Positions 1 through 5,096 of a stretch of 5,096 nucleotides of DNA are shown one piece after another; positions within the stretch are counted from its first letter, which is position 1, and each line of letters opens with the position of its first letter. The position numbers and the translations under genes were made by a program. Under the pieces are notes generated by a model that did not search any database, had not been told where the DNA came from, and saw only the letters and a list, made by a program, of their open reading frames with translations. The DNA is from Brachybacterium sp. (lineage in GTDB: Bacteria > Actinomycetota > Actinomycetes > Actinomycetales > Dermabacteraceae), in the NCBI GenBank assembly GCA_030451965.1, contig JAKDNE010000250.1, positions 1 to 5,096 of the forward strand, written 5' to 3'.

Positions 1-1613
1 TGGGGATGGGCGATGCTGACTGGGACAAGCCCCAGATCGGGATCGCCAGCTCCTGGAACGAGATCACCCCCTGCAATCTGTCGCTGGACCGTCTCGCGCA
101 GGCGGCGAAGGAGGGCGTGCATTCCGGCGGCGGGTATCCGCTGCAGTTCGGCACCATCTCCGTCTCCGACGGGATCTCGATGGGGCACGACGGCATGCAC
201 TACTCGCTGGTCTCCCGCGATCTGATCGCCGACAGCGTCGAGACGGTGATGAGCGCCGAGCGGCTGGACGGCTCGGTGCTGCTGGCCGGGTGCGACAAGT
301 CCCTGCCGGGCATGCTGATGGCCGCCGCCCGCCTGGACCTGGCCAGCGTGTTCGTCTACGCGGGCACGATCATGCCGGGCCGGGCGAGCCTCTCCACCGG
401 CGAGGAGAAGGAGGTCACCATCATCGACGGCTTCGAGGCCATCGGCGCATGCGCGCGGGGGCTGATGAGCCGTGAGGACCTCGGCCGCATCGAACGCTCC
501 ATCTGCCCCGGCGAGGGCGCCTGCGGCGGCTACTACACCGCCAACACCATGTCGACGGTCGCCGAGGCGATCGGGATGTCGATCCCCGGTTCGGCCACTC
601 CCCCCTCGGCCGATCGTCGCCGCGACGCGGATTCTCGTCGCGCGGGCGAGGCCGTGGTGGAGATGCTGCGGCAGGGCATCACCAGCCACGACATCATGAC
701 CAAGGCCGCCTTCGAGAACGCGATCGCAGTGGTCCAGGCCTTCGGCGGCTCCACCAACGCGGTGCTGCACCTGCTGGCCATCGCCCACGAGGCCGATGTC
801 GACCTCAGCCTCGACGATTTCGCCCGCATCGGCGCGAAGGTGCCGCACCTCGCCGACCTGAAGCCCTACGGCCGCTACGTCATGAACGACGTCGACCACG
901 TGGGCGGCATCCAGGTGGTGATGAAGACCCTGCTGGACGAGGGGTTGCTGGATGGCGACTGCCTGACCGTCACCGGATCCACGATCGCCGAGAACCTCGA
1001 GGTGCTCGCTCCGCGCCCGGCCGACGGGAAGGTGCTGCGCCCCGCCTCGGCACCGATCGCGCCCACCGGCGGCATCACGATCCTGCACGGCTCCCTCGCC
1101 CCGGAGGGCGCGGTGGTGAAGTCCGCCGGCTTCGAGGCCGACGTCTTCGAGGGCACCGCCCGCGTCTTCGAGCGGGAGCAGCACGCGCTGGACGCCCTGA
1201 ACGACGGCACGATCACCCACGGCGACGTGGTGGTGATCCGCTACGAGGGCCCCAAGGGCGGGCCCGGAATGCGCGAGATGCTCGCGATCACCGGCGCGAT
1301 CAAGGGCGCGGGCCTCGGCAAGGACGTGCTGCTGATGACCGACGGCCGCTTCTCCGGCGGCACCACCGGGCTGTGCGTCGGCCACATCGCCCCGGAGGCG
1401 GTGGACGCCGGACCGATCGCCTTCGTGCGCGACGGGGACCGGATCCGACTCGACGTGGGCACCGGCAGTCTCGATCTGCTGGTCGACGAGGAGGAGCTCG
1501 CCGGCCGCCGCGAGGGCTGGGAGCCGCTGCCGCCGAAATTCACCAAGGGCGTGCTCGGCAAGTACGTGAAGCTCGTGAAGTCGGCCTCGACCGGCGCGAT
1601 CCTCGGGGACTAG
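1..1613 (+). CDS. ilvD: Dihydroxy-acid dehydratase, 5'-truncated by window edge
   Basis: The enzyme dehydrates 2,3-dihydroxy-3-methylbutanoate and -methylpentanoate to the 2-oxo acids that precede valine, leucine and isoleucine; it is cytosolic and carries an Fe-S cluster. Numbering from the ATG at position 6, the three cysteines expected to bind the cluster are all present: C23 in TPCN, C96 in GCDKSLPG (first IlvD/Edd signature, with the lysine that is carbamylated in characterised enzymes) and C173 in GACGG. The second signature, TDGRFSGGTTG, is at residues 445-455; its serine (S450) is the proposed catalytic base. The frame is open through the left edge, and residues right after the ATG already match the conserved DKPQIG core. 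The true start therefore lies outside, with roughly 30 residues missing compared with the usual 560-575. The frame is intact to the TAG at 1611-1613. No other ilv gene is visible. The downstream methyltransferase converges on it and overlaps at the stop codons. Identification is very secure. Confidence 0.97.
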   Translation, partial: GMGDADWDKPQIGIASSWNEITPCNLSLDRLAQAAKEGVHSGGGYPLQFGTISVSDGISMGHDGMHYSLVSRDLIADSVETVMSAERLDGSVLLAGCDKSLPGMLMAAARLDLASVFVYAGTIMPGRASLSTGEEKEVTIIDGFEAIGACARGLMSREDLGRIERSICPGEGACGGYYTANTMSTVAEAIGMSIPGSATPPSADRRRDADSRRAGEAVVEMLRQGITSHDIMTKAAFENAIAVVQAFGGSTNAVLHLLAIAHEADVDLSLDDFARIGAKVPHLADLKPYGRYVMNDVDHVGGIQVVMKTLLDEGLLDGDCLTVTGSTIAENLEVLAPRPADGKVLRPASAPIAPTGGITILHGSLAPEGAVVKSAGFEADVFEGTARVFEREQHALDALNDGTITHGDVVVIRYEGPKGGPGMREMLAITGAIKGAGLGKDVLLMTDGRFSGGTTGLCVGHIAPEAVDAGPIAFVRDGDRIRLDVGTGSLDLLVDEEELAGRREGWEPLPPKFTKGVLGKYVKLVKSASTGAILGD

Positions 1614-2386
1614 GGCTCCGAGACCACGAGGACGAGCGACCCCACGTATTCGGGCAGGGTGCGCAGTGCGCCGTGCCTCGCATCCCAGGCACCGCTGGCG
1701 AGATCACGGCTCAGCTCCTGCATGAAGCGCTCCGTGGCGTCGTCCGACACGAAGCTCCATGCCGAGCAGGAGAGCCGAGCTCCCGGATCGAGCAGAGCCT
1801 CGGGCCGGCCGTAGTAGGCCTCGTTGAAGCCATCGGTGCAGTCCAGCGGAATGGGGACGAGGGTGCTGCGGGAGTGCCCGCCGAGCCCCGTCTCGAGCTC
1901 GTCGAGCCCCGGATAGCGACGGGCCTCGGTGACGGTCACCTCCGGGGCGTACTCGGTGAGCCAGAAGTCCTCCACCCGTGGCGGATCGCACGTCAGGATC
2001 ACGACCGGCCCCCGGGCGACCCGGCGCATCTCGCGCAGTCCGGCCGCGGTGTCCTGCCACTGGTGGACGCTGAAGGTGGTCATCGCGGCGTCGAAGGAGT
2101 TGTCCTCGAAGGGCAGACTCTCTGCGGTCCCGTCGAGAGCGGGCGAGAGGTGCGCGGGGCGCTGTGCTCGCATCGACTCCGAGGGCTCCACCGCCGTGAC
2201 CTGACGGTCCGTGGGCTCATAGGAGCCGGCGCCCGCACCGATGTTCAGCACCGTGCGTGCGTCACCGAGCGCCTCGGAGATCATCTCGGACAAGCGCGGA
2301 TCAGGTCGCCGGTATCTCGAATACGAGGTGCCGATCGTCCCGTAGTCCGCGTCGCCCGCACTGCCGTCGGAGGCTCTTCTGCTCAT
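1610..2386 (-). CDS. Class I SAM-dependent methyltransferase (Methyltransf_11 type)
   Basis: This 258-aa cytosolic protein has the order of motifs of a Rossmann-fold methyltransferase. The N-terminal stretch DYGTIGTSYSRYRRPDPRL (residues 14-32) is typical of this group. The glycine-rich SAM loop VLNIGAGAGSY follows at 46-56, then the acidic end of strand 2 in AVEPSESM (65-72), and LPFEDNSFDAAMT (91-103) followed by VHQWQD, where the substrate site normally begins. The C-terminal half is divergent, so the substrate (small molecule, quinone-like or other) cannot be named. The ATG at 2386 is the first possible start: an in-frame stop lies 33 bases upstream with no ATG, GTG or TTG between. Only a weak AGG sits 8 nt before it. 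The ATG overlaps the stop of a possible small upstream frame as ATGA, so translation may be coupled. The stop codon overlaps that of ilvD. No membrane segment or signal peptide is seen. Confidence 0.9.
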   Translation of the reverse strand: MSRRASDGSAGDADYGTIGTSYSRYRRPDPRLSEMISEALGDARTVLNIGAGAGSYEPTDRQVTAVEPSESMRAQRPAHLSPALDGTAESLPFEDNSFDAAMTTFSVHQWQDTAAGLREMRRVARGPVVILTCDPPRVEDFWLTEYAPEVTVTEARRYPGLDELETGLGGHSRSTLVPIPLDCTDGFNEAYYGRPEALLDPGARLSCSAWSFVSDDATERFMQELSRDLASGAWDARHGALRTLPEYVGSLVLVVSEP

Positions 2387-2574
2387 GGCGTCAACCTGAT
2401 CCCCCTCATGGGGGCGTCAACGGCGACGGGCGCGGTATCAGCGCCGACAGGCGCCGATCGCGGCGTGGGGCCGAGAGCCAGGATCGTGTCGACGCTCGGT
2501 GCCGAGGGCCGCGAAGCCGGCCCCTCGAGCGGCGACGCCATAGTGCCGGTCGGCGTAGTCCAGGGCGCGAGCAC
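2383..2574 (-). CDS. Possible small ORF (63 aa) coupled to the methyltransferase
   Basis: This is a doubtful 63-codon frame that starts with GTG at 2574. An AGAGG sequence (plus strand 2581-2585) lies 6 nt upstream, and an in-frame TAG just before it makes GTG the first start available. Its TGA overlaps the methyltransferase ATG in the arrangement ATGA, common in translationally coupled actinobacterial pairs. By my hand count about four fifths of third codon positions are G or C, as in coding DNA here. Against it, the predicted peptide is rich in Ala, Pro and Thr, has no recognisable domain, signal or membrane segment, and I know no homologue. Frames of this length also arise by chance in high-GC DNA. 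It may be a real small protein, a leader peptide that delivers ribosomes to the methyltransferase start, or merely the untranslated leader. Confidence 0.3.
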   Translation of the reverse strand: MLAPWTTPTGTMASPLEGPASRPSAPSVDTILALGPTPRSAPVGADTAPVAVDAPMRGIRLTP

Positions 2575-2602
2575 CGTGGGCCTCTATGGCTGATGCGCGA
2601 GG

Positions 2603-2608
2603 ACTGTA
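2603..2608 (-). promoter_or_regulatory. Possible -10 box of the leftward methyltransferase transcript
   Basis: On the minus strand this reads TACAGT, which fits the actinobacterial -10 pattern TANNNT. A transcript starting about 7 nt downstream (near 2596) would have a leader of roughly 20 nt before the GTG at 2574, including the AGAGG ribosome binding site. No convincing -35 hexamer is visible at 16-19 nt. It lies back to back with the rightward -10 box at 2618-2623. Confidence 0.3.
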
Positions 2609-2617
2609 CCGCCCGGA

Positions 2618-2623
2618 TATCGT
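2618..2623 (+). promoter_or_regulatory. Likely -10 box for leaderless phosphotransferase mRNA
   Basis: TATCGT lies exactly 6 nt before the ATG at 2630, the spacing expected if transcription starts at the A of the start codon. No Shine-Dalgarno-like sequence lies in the 10 bases before the ATG, which supports leaderless translation. A -35 box is not obvious. The same -10/ATG geometry is found before the gene at 3480. Confidence 0.5.
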
Positions 2624-2629
2624 GACCGG

Positions 2630-3406
2630 ATGAGCATCGAGCACGAGCAGCCGCTCGAGGGCGGCAACGCGACCGAGGGCGTCGTGCGCATCGGTGAGAC
2701 GGTGCGCAAGCCCTGGGGGCCGACGACACCTGCCGTGCACGAGCTGATGCGCGCGGTCGCCGCCGCCGGCGTGGACGTGCCCGCCGTCCGGGGTCGGGAC
2801 GGGCAGGGCCGGCAGGTGCTCGAGTTCGTGCCCGGCATGCCCGTGCTCCAGGTCCCTCCGCTGAGTCCCGCTGAGCTCGAGAGGGTGGGCGGGATGGTCC
2901 GGTCCATCCACGATGCCAGCGAGGGCTTCGCCCCGACCGCCACGGCGCCGTGGGAGCCGCTGCTCCCGGTGCCGGAGGGCCCACCGGACCTGATCTGCCA
3001 TGGGGACCTCGCACCGTGGAACCTGATCCTCGGCGAGCGCTGGGTGTTCATCGACTGGGACGGTGCCGCACCGAGCACCCGGCTGTGGGATCTCGCGTAC
3101 TCCGCGCAGGCCTTCACCCTGAACGACGCCAGCGAGGAGCCTGCCGCGGCCGGCCGGAGGCTGGCGGCCTTCGTCGATGGATACGCCGCTGACGCCGCGC
3201 TGCGGGCGAGGCTGCCGCGCATGATGGCCGTCCGCGCCGAGGCCATGTGGGCGATGCTGCGCGATGCCGCTCGGGAGAGCCGCGAGCCCTGGGGCACGAT
3301 GTTCTCGTCCGGCCACGGCGAGCATTGGCGAGGGATCGCCGACCACGTCAGGCGGCACGAGGCCGAGTGGGTGAAGGCGCTCGACGACCCCGGATTCCCC
3401 CACTGA
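2630..3406 (+). CDS. Aminoglycoside phosphotransferase/choline kinase-fold protein
   Basis: This 258-aa cytosolic protein belongs to the APH family of small-molecule kinases, which use ATP to phosphorylate a hydroxyl group. The Brenner motif HGDLAPWN is at residues 124-131, with D126 as the expected catalytic base and N131 as a metal ligand. The second metal-binding motif FIDWDGAAP follows at 140-148, with D142 as the DFG-like aspartate, then RLWDLAY (151-157) as usual in the family. The N-terminal stretch VVRIGETVRKPWGP (18-31) matches actinobacterial members usually annotated only as phosphotransferases. The C-terminal third is helical and ends in a charged, Trp-containing tail. The ATG at 2630 is the first start after an in-frame TGA at 2591 and has a -10 box at leaderless distance. 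The substrate cannot be read from sequence. Calling it an aminoglycoside resistance gene would be unjustified, because many relatives act on metabolites. Confidence 0.88.
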   Translation: MSIEHEQPLEGGNATEGVVRIGETVRKPWGPTTPAVHELMRAVAAAGVDVPAVRGRDGQGRQVLEFVPGMPVLQVPPLSPAELERVGGMVRSIHDASEGFAPTATAPWEPLLPVPEGPPDLICHGDLAPWNLILGERWVFIDWDGAAPSTRLWDLAYSAQAFTLNDASEEPAAAGRRLAAFVDGYAADAALRARLPRMMAVRAEAMWAMLRDAARESREPWGTMFSSGHGEHWRGIADHVRRHEAEWVKALDDPGFPH

Positions 3407-3467
3407 CCGCCGCCGTGGTGGGCGAGGTGACCGTATCCCGACTCCGTGGACTGTCCCACCCCGTCCC

Positions 3468-3473
3468 TAGTCT
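3468..3473 (+). promoter_or_regulatory. Likely -10 box for leaderless 106-aa gene
   Basis: TAGTCT fits TANNNT and lies exactly 6 nt before the ATG at 3480, the same geometry as before the phosphotransferase. No ribosome binding site precedes the ATG. The TAG of this box is also an in-frame stop, so the coding region cannot extend further upstream. A TGGACT hexamer (3447-3452) is a weak -35 candidate at a short 15-nt spacing. Confidence 0.5.
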
Positions 3474-3479
3474 CGGAAC

Positions 3480-3800
3480 ATGTCTTCCTCGGGTTCGATC
3501 CTCGCGCACCCCGCCTCGGGCGGCACCGCCCACACCGAGCGGGAGACGATCCGCGCCCTCCTGGTGGAACGACGGCCGGATCTCGAGCGTCGACTGATGG
3601 TCGGTCCGAGCGGTGCGCTGCTGATCCCGCTGCCCACGGGGGGCAGCATCGAGATCGGCCGGATGCGCCGGCGCGGAACGGCCCGCTGGGTGGTGGTGAC
3701 CCCCTCGGCCGATGGGGCGGCGCTGCGGGAGCCGACGAGTCTCGGGGCCGTGGTCCGCACCGCACTGGGCGCCCTGCGGGAGGTCGAGGCGCAGCGCTGA
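3480..3800 (+). CDS. Small conserved-looking protein of unknown function (106 aa)
   Basis: I do not recognise this protein. After a flexible Ser/Gly/Ala-rich start (residues 1-18) there is a likely amphipathic helix (TERETIRALLVERRPDLERRL, about 19-39). Three short hydrophobic strands follow: GALLIPLP (45-52), SIEIGRM (56-62) and ARWVVVTP (68-75). A closing helix covers about 86-103. The helix-strand-strand-strand-helix pattern looks like a compact soluble domain; no signal peptide, membrane segment or cysteine is seen. Reality as a gene is supported by a sensible fold pattern, high third-position GC, an in-frame stop 12 nt before the ATG and a -10 box at leaderless spacing. It follows the phosphotransferase by 73 nt with its own apparent promoter, so it need not be co-transcribed. 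Its end converges on the TetR gene with an 18-nt gap. Confidence 0.75.
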   Translation: MSSSGSILAHPASGGTAHTERETIRALLVERRPDLERRLMVGPSGALLIPLPTGGSIEIGRMRRRGTARWVVVTPSADGAALREPTSLGAVVRTALGALREVEAQR

Positions 3801-3818
3801 GCCTCGGCGCCGGTTCCG

Positions 3819-4547
3819 TCAGCACCGGGTGATGAGCTCCGCGAGCATCCGGATCTGGGCATCGAGGATGCGCTCCCCGATCGCCGCGGCATCGGCTCCG
3901 AGCTGGCCGAACACGTGCGCGCTGATCACACCGACGAGGCTGCTCCATACGGTCAGGGCCGCGAATTCCGTGGCCGGGGTGGTCTCGACGCCGAACTCGG
4001 CCAGATGGCTCTCCAGGAGTGCAATGACCTCCGGGGCGAGGTCCGCCTCTCCCGGTGCGACCCTCGCCCCGTCATCACCCTGCTCTGCAGCATCTGCCGC
4101 GATGCGCAGCACCACCTGCATCACGCGCGTGCCGTCGGCATTGGTGGTGTCCGCCGGAGCCGAGTAGTCCCGGACCGGGGTGCCGTAGAGGAGCGTCCAT
4201 CGCTCGGGGTGCGTGATCGCCCACGCGCACATGGCGTCCCCGAGGGCGAGGAAGCGTGCGCGGGGGTCCCCGCCCGTTCCCGCTTCGGCCGTGGCGACAG
4301 CGGCATCCACGGTGTCGGCCAGATCTGCGTAGGCATCGGAGATCAACAGCGTGAGCAGCTCGTCCCGACTGCCCACGTAGCGGTAGATCGCCGAGGAGAC
4401 CATCCCCAGACCACGGGCGATCCCTCGCACGCTCAGCCCCGTCGCACCCTGCTCGACGAGCTGGGCGTTCCCGAGCTCGATGATCTGCTCCATGGTGCGC
4501 GCACGCACGAGAGCCCGTGGGCCGACAGGACGAGGTGCGGAAGCCAT
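3819..4547 (-). CDS. TetR/AcrR-family transcriptional repressor
   Basis: This 242-aa protein has the N-terminal TetR helix-turn-helix: a first helix around residues 18-33 (TMEQIIELGNAQLVEQG), then LSVRGIARGLGMVSSAIYRY (38-57), with the recognition helix at about 50-57, followed by the usual GSRDELL. The C-terminal ligand-binding half, with WAITHPERWTLLYGTP early and a Trp-containing VWSSLVGVISAHVFGQLG late, resembles the WHG-type TetR C-terminal domain; this is a recollection of family pattern. I chose the ATG at 4547 over an in-frame ATG at 4565 because GGGAGG sits 8 nt upstream of the former and nothing comparable precedes the latter. It is divergent from an SDR oxidoreductase, and the gap holds three copies of a near-palindrome, so it most likely represses both genes and is released by a small molecule not identifiable here. 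Cytosolic, DNA-binding dimer by family rule. Confidence 0.94.
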   Translation of the reverse strand: MASAPRPVGPRALVRARTMEQIIELGNAQLVEQGATGLSVRGIARGLGMVSSAIYRYVGSRDELLTLLISDAYADLADTVDAAVATAEAGTGGDPRARFLALGDAMCAWAITHPERWTLLYGTPVRDYSAPADTTNADGTRVMQVVLRIAADAAEQGDDGARVAPGEADLAPEVIALLESHLAEFGVETTPATEFAALTVWSSLVGVISAHVFGQLGADAAAIGERILDAQIRMLAELITRC

Positions 4548-4555
4548 GAACGCAT

Positions 4556-4561
4556 CCTCCC
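4556..4561 (-). promoter_or_regulatory. Ribosome binding site that decides the TetR start
   Basis: On the minus strand this reads GGGAGG, 8 nt before the ATG at 4547. The alternative in-frame ATG at 4565 lies upstream of this site and lacks its own. The shorter 242-aa product is therefore preferred. Confidence 0.7.
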
Positions 4562-4568
4562 ACATCCA

Positions 4569-4583
4569 GAGAGCGGTGCTCTT
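4569..4583. promoter_or_regulatory. TetR operator candidate, copy 1
   Basis: GAGAGCGGTGCTCTT contains a perfect 5+3+5 inverted repeat AGAGC-GGT-GCTCT (4570-4582). It lies 21 nt upstream of the repressor's ATG, probably in or near its leader, and abuts a TTGACT sequence (4582-4587) that may be the -35 box of the rightward gene. It is the most symmetrical of the three copies. Confidence 0.65.
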
Positions 4584-4615
4584 GACTTGAAACCGAGAGC
4601 GGTGTTCACTAATTC
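4582..4615 (+). promoter_or_regulatory. Probable promoter of the rightward SDR gene
   Basis: The most AT-rich part of the gap offers TTGACT (4582-4587), 17 nt, then TTCACT (4605-4610). An alternative pair is TTGAAA (4587-4592), 15 nt, then ACTAAT (4608-4613). Both give a start point near 4617-4620 and a leader of about 35 nt with a good ribosome binding site. Neither has an ideal -10 box. Operator copies 1 and 2 overlap these elements, and copy 3 lies just downstream. Confidence 0.4.
4595..4609. promoter_or_regulatory. TetR operator candidate, copy 2
   Basis: GAGAGCGGTGTTCAC matches copy 1 in 12 of 15 positions. Its core GAGC-GGT-GTTC is an inverted repeat with one mismatch. It overlaps the likely -10 region of the rightward gene, so occupancy should block transcription of the oxidoreductase. 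Its start lies 26 bp from copy 1. Confidence 0.6.
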
Positions 4616-4624
4616 CACCACATT

Positions 4625-4639
4625 GAGAGCAGTGCTCAC
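4625..4639. promoter_or_regulatory. TetR operator candidate, copy 3
   Basis: GAGAGCAGTGCTCAC has the core inverted repeat GAGC-AGT-GCTC (4627-4637). It lies between the presumed transcription start and the ribosome binding site of the rightward gene, 30 bp from the start of copy 2. All three copies have the same orientation. Confidence 0.6.
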
Positions 4640-4654
4640 ATTCCGGAGGTCCTC

Positions 4655-5096
4655 ATGCATCACCTCGTCATCGGAGAAGGCCAGATCGGCCGCGCGATCA
4701 TCGACCACGCCCTCGCGGACGGAGACACGGTCACCGTGCTGCGCCGCACCGCGAGGGCACCAGAACCCGGCATCCGTCATCTCACCGGGGATCTCCTCGA
4801 CTCCGGCGTGCTCGAGGAAGCAGTCACCGGGGCCGATGCGATCCACGCCTGTTTCCACGCTCCGTACGACGCGCGCATCTGGGCGCGGGAGCTGCCGCCG
4901 CGGGAGCTCGCGGTGCTGGATGCCGCGGCTTCCGTGGGCATCCCGGTGGTCTTCCCGGAGTCGATGTACGGCTTCCAGGGCAGGGCGTCGAATCTCGTCG
5001 AGGGATCTCCCCCGTCGCCTCGCGACGCCAAGGGCGAGGTGCGAGAGCAGCTTCTCGCGCAGCCGGTCAGCCGTCTCCGCGCCTACCGGGACCGCC
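4655..5096 (+). CDS. NAD(P)-binding epimerase/dehydratase-like SDR protein, 3'-truncated
   Basis: The frame is open from the ATG to the right edge, giving 147 residues of a protein that normally exceeds 300. It starts with a Rossmann nucleotide-binding motif, HHLVIGEGQIGRAI (residues 2-15, glycines at 7, 9 and 12). Next come a second strand VTVLRR (26-31), RHLTGDLLD (41-49) with the conserved aspartate region, GADAIHACFHAPY (59-71) and VVFPESMYGFQG (98-109). Y105 sits in the SxxYG position of atypical extended SDR proteins. This pattern fits NAD-dependent epimerase/dehydratase relatives of actinobacteria; substrate and reaction cannot be named. A strong GGAGG (4645-4649) lies 5 nt before the ATG. 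The gene is divergent from a TetR repressor and sits behind three operator-like repeats, so it is probably induced by a small molecule. The last dozen residues before the edge look less like the family than the rest. Confidence 0.88.
   Translation, partial: MHHLVIGEGQIGRAIIDHALADGDTVTVLRRTARAPEPGIRHLTGDLLDSGVLEEAVTGADAIHACFHAPYDARIWARELPPRELAVLDAAASVGIPVVFPESMYGFQGRASNLVEGSPPSPRDAKGEVREQLLAQPVSRLRAYRDR

Noticed and set aside
6..8. ATG at position 6 as the ilvD start
   Set aside because: The frame is open upstream to the edge, and the conserved core begins immediately after this ATG. It is an internal methionine of a truncated gene.
1373..2593. Plus-strand open frame of 406 codons spanning the ilvD end and the methyltransferase
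   Set aside because: It runs out of frame through ilvD and antisense to the methyltransferase, and its Arg/Gly-rich translation shows no recognisable domain.
3417..3460. GGTGGG/CCCACC inverted repeat as a terminator after the phosphotransferase
   Set aside because: The stem is only 6 bp with a 32-nt loop, no T-tract follows, and it runs into the promoter region of the next gene.
3805..3812. CGGCGCCG palindrome in the 18-nt gap between the 106-aa gene and TetR as a terminator
   Set aside because: It is an 8-bp palindrome without a loop or T-tract; such words are common at this GC content.
2584..3948. Long minus-strand open frame (454 codons), with a second one of 321 codons (2438-3403), opposite the phosphotransferase
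   Set aside because: Both are rich in Arg, Pro, Ser and Ala, have no domain, and lie antisense to a gene with clear kinase motifs. This is the usual shadow effect of high-GC coding DNA.
4563..4565. Upstream ATG as the TetR start (248 aa)
   Set aside because: It has no ribosome binding site, while GGGAGG is well placed for the ATG at 4547, and the extra six residues look unrelated to the family.
5050..5096. Possible frameshift near the right edge of the SDR gene
   Set aside because: The last residues fit the family less well, but the frame stays open, no alternative frame gives a clearly better match, and too little sequence remains to judge.

Overview
The window is high-GC, densely packed bacterial DNA with short intergenic gaps. 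Codon third positions are mostly G or C. At least two genes start directly behind a TANNNT-type -10 box with no ribosome binding site. This points to an actinobacterium. A Micrococcales member such as a Brachybacterium-like organism would fit, but that is a guess from style and not a proven assignment. I see no mobile element, rRNA, tRNA or CRISPR array.

Layout, left to right. (1) The 3' part of ilvD (dihydroxy-acid dehydratase, branched-chain amino acid synthesis) runs rightward and is cut by the left edge. (2) A leftward class I SAM-dependent methyltransferase converges on ilvD, and the two stop codons share one CTAG tetranucleotide. A doubtful 63-codon reading frame lies just upstream of the methyltransferase and overlaps its start as ATGA. 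(3) After a divergent promoter region of about 55 bp comes a rightward phosphotransferase of the APH/choline-kinase fold, apparently leaderless. (4) A small rightward gene of unknown function (106 aa) follows, also apparently leaderless. (5) A leftward TetR-type repressor converges on it. (6) Divergent from the repressor, an NAD(P)-binding epimerase/dehydratase-like SDR protein begins and runs off the right edge.

The clearest functional unit is (5)+(6). The 107-bp gap between the divergent genes carries three same-orientation copies of a near-palindrome, consensus GAGAGC[GA]GTG[CT]TC. They are placed over the likely promoter of the oxidoreductase gene and the leader of the repressor. This is the expected design of an autoregulated TetR switch controlling a neighbouring redox enzyme, with unknown inducer and substrate. 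The methyltransferase and the phosphotransferase fire away from each other from overlapping promoters and may be alternatively expressed. ilvD looks like an ordinary housekeeping gene. I did not find convincing evidence of a wholly new system. The items most worth checking are the triple operator array, the two matching leaderless starts, the ATGA-coupled small frame and the orphan 106-aa protein.
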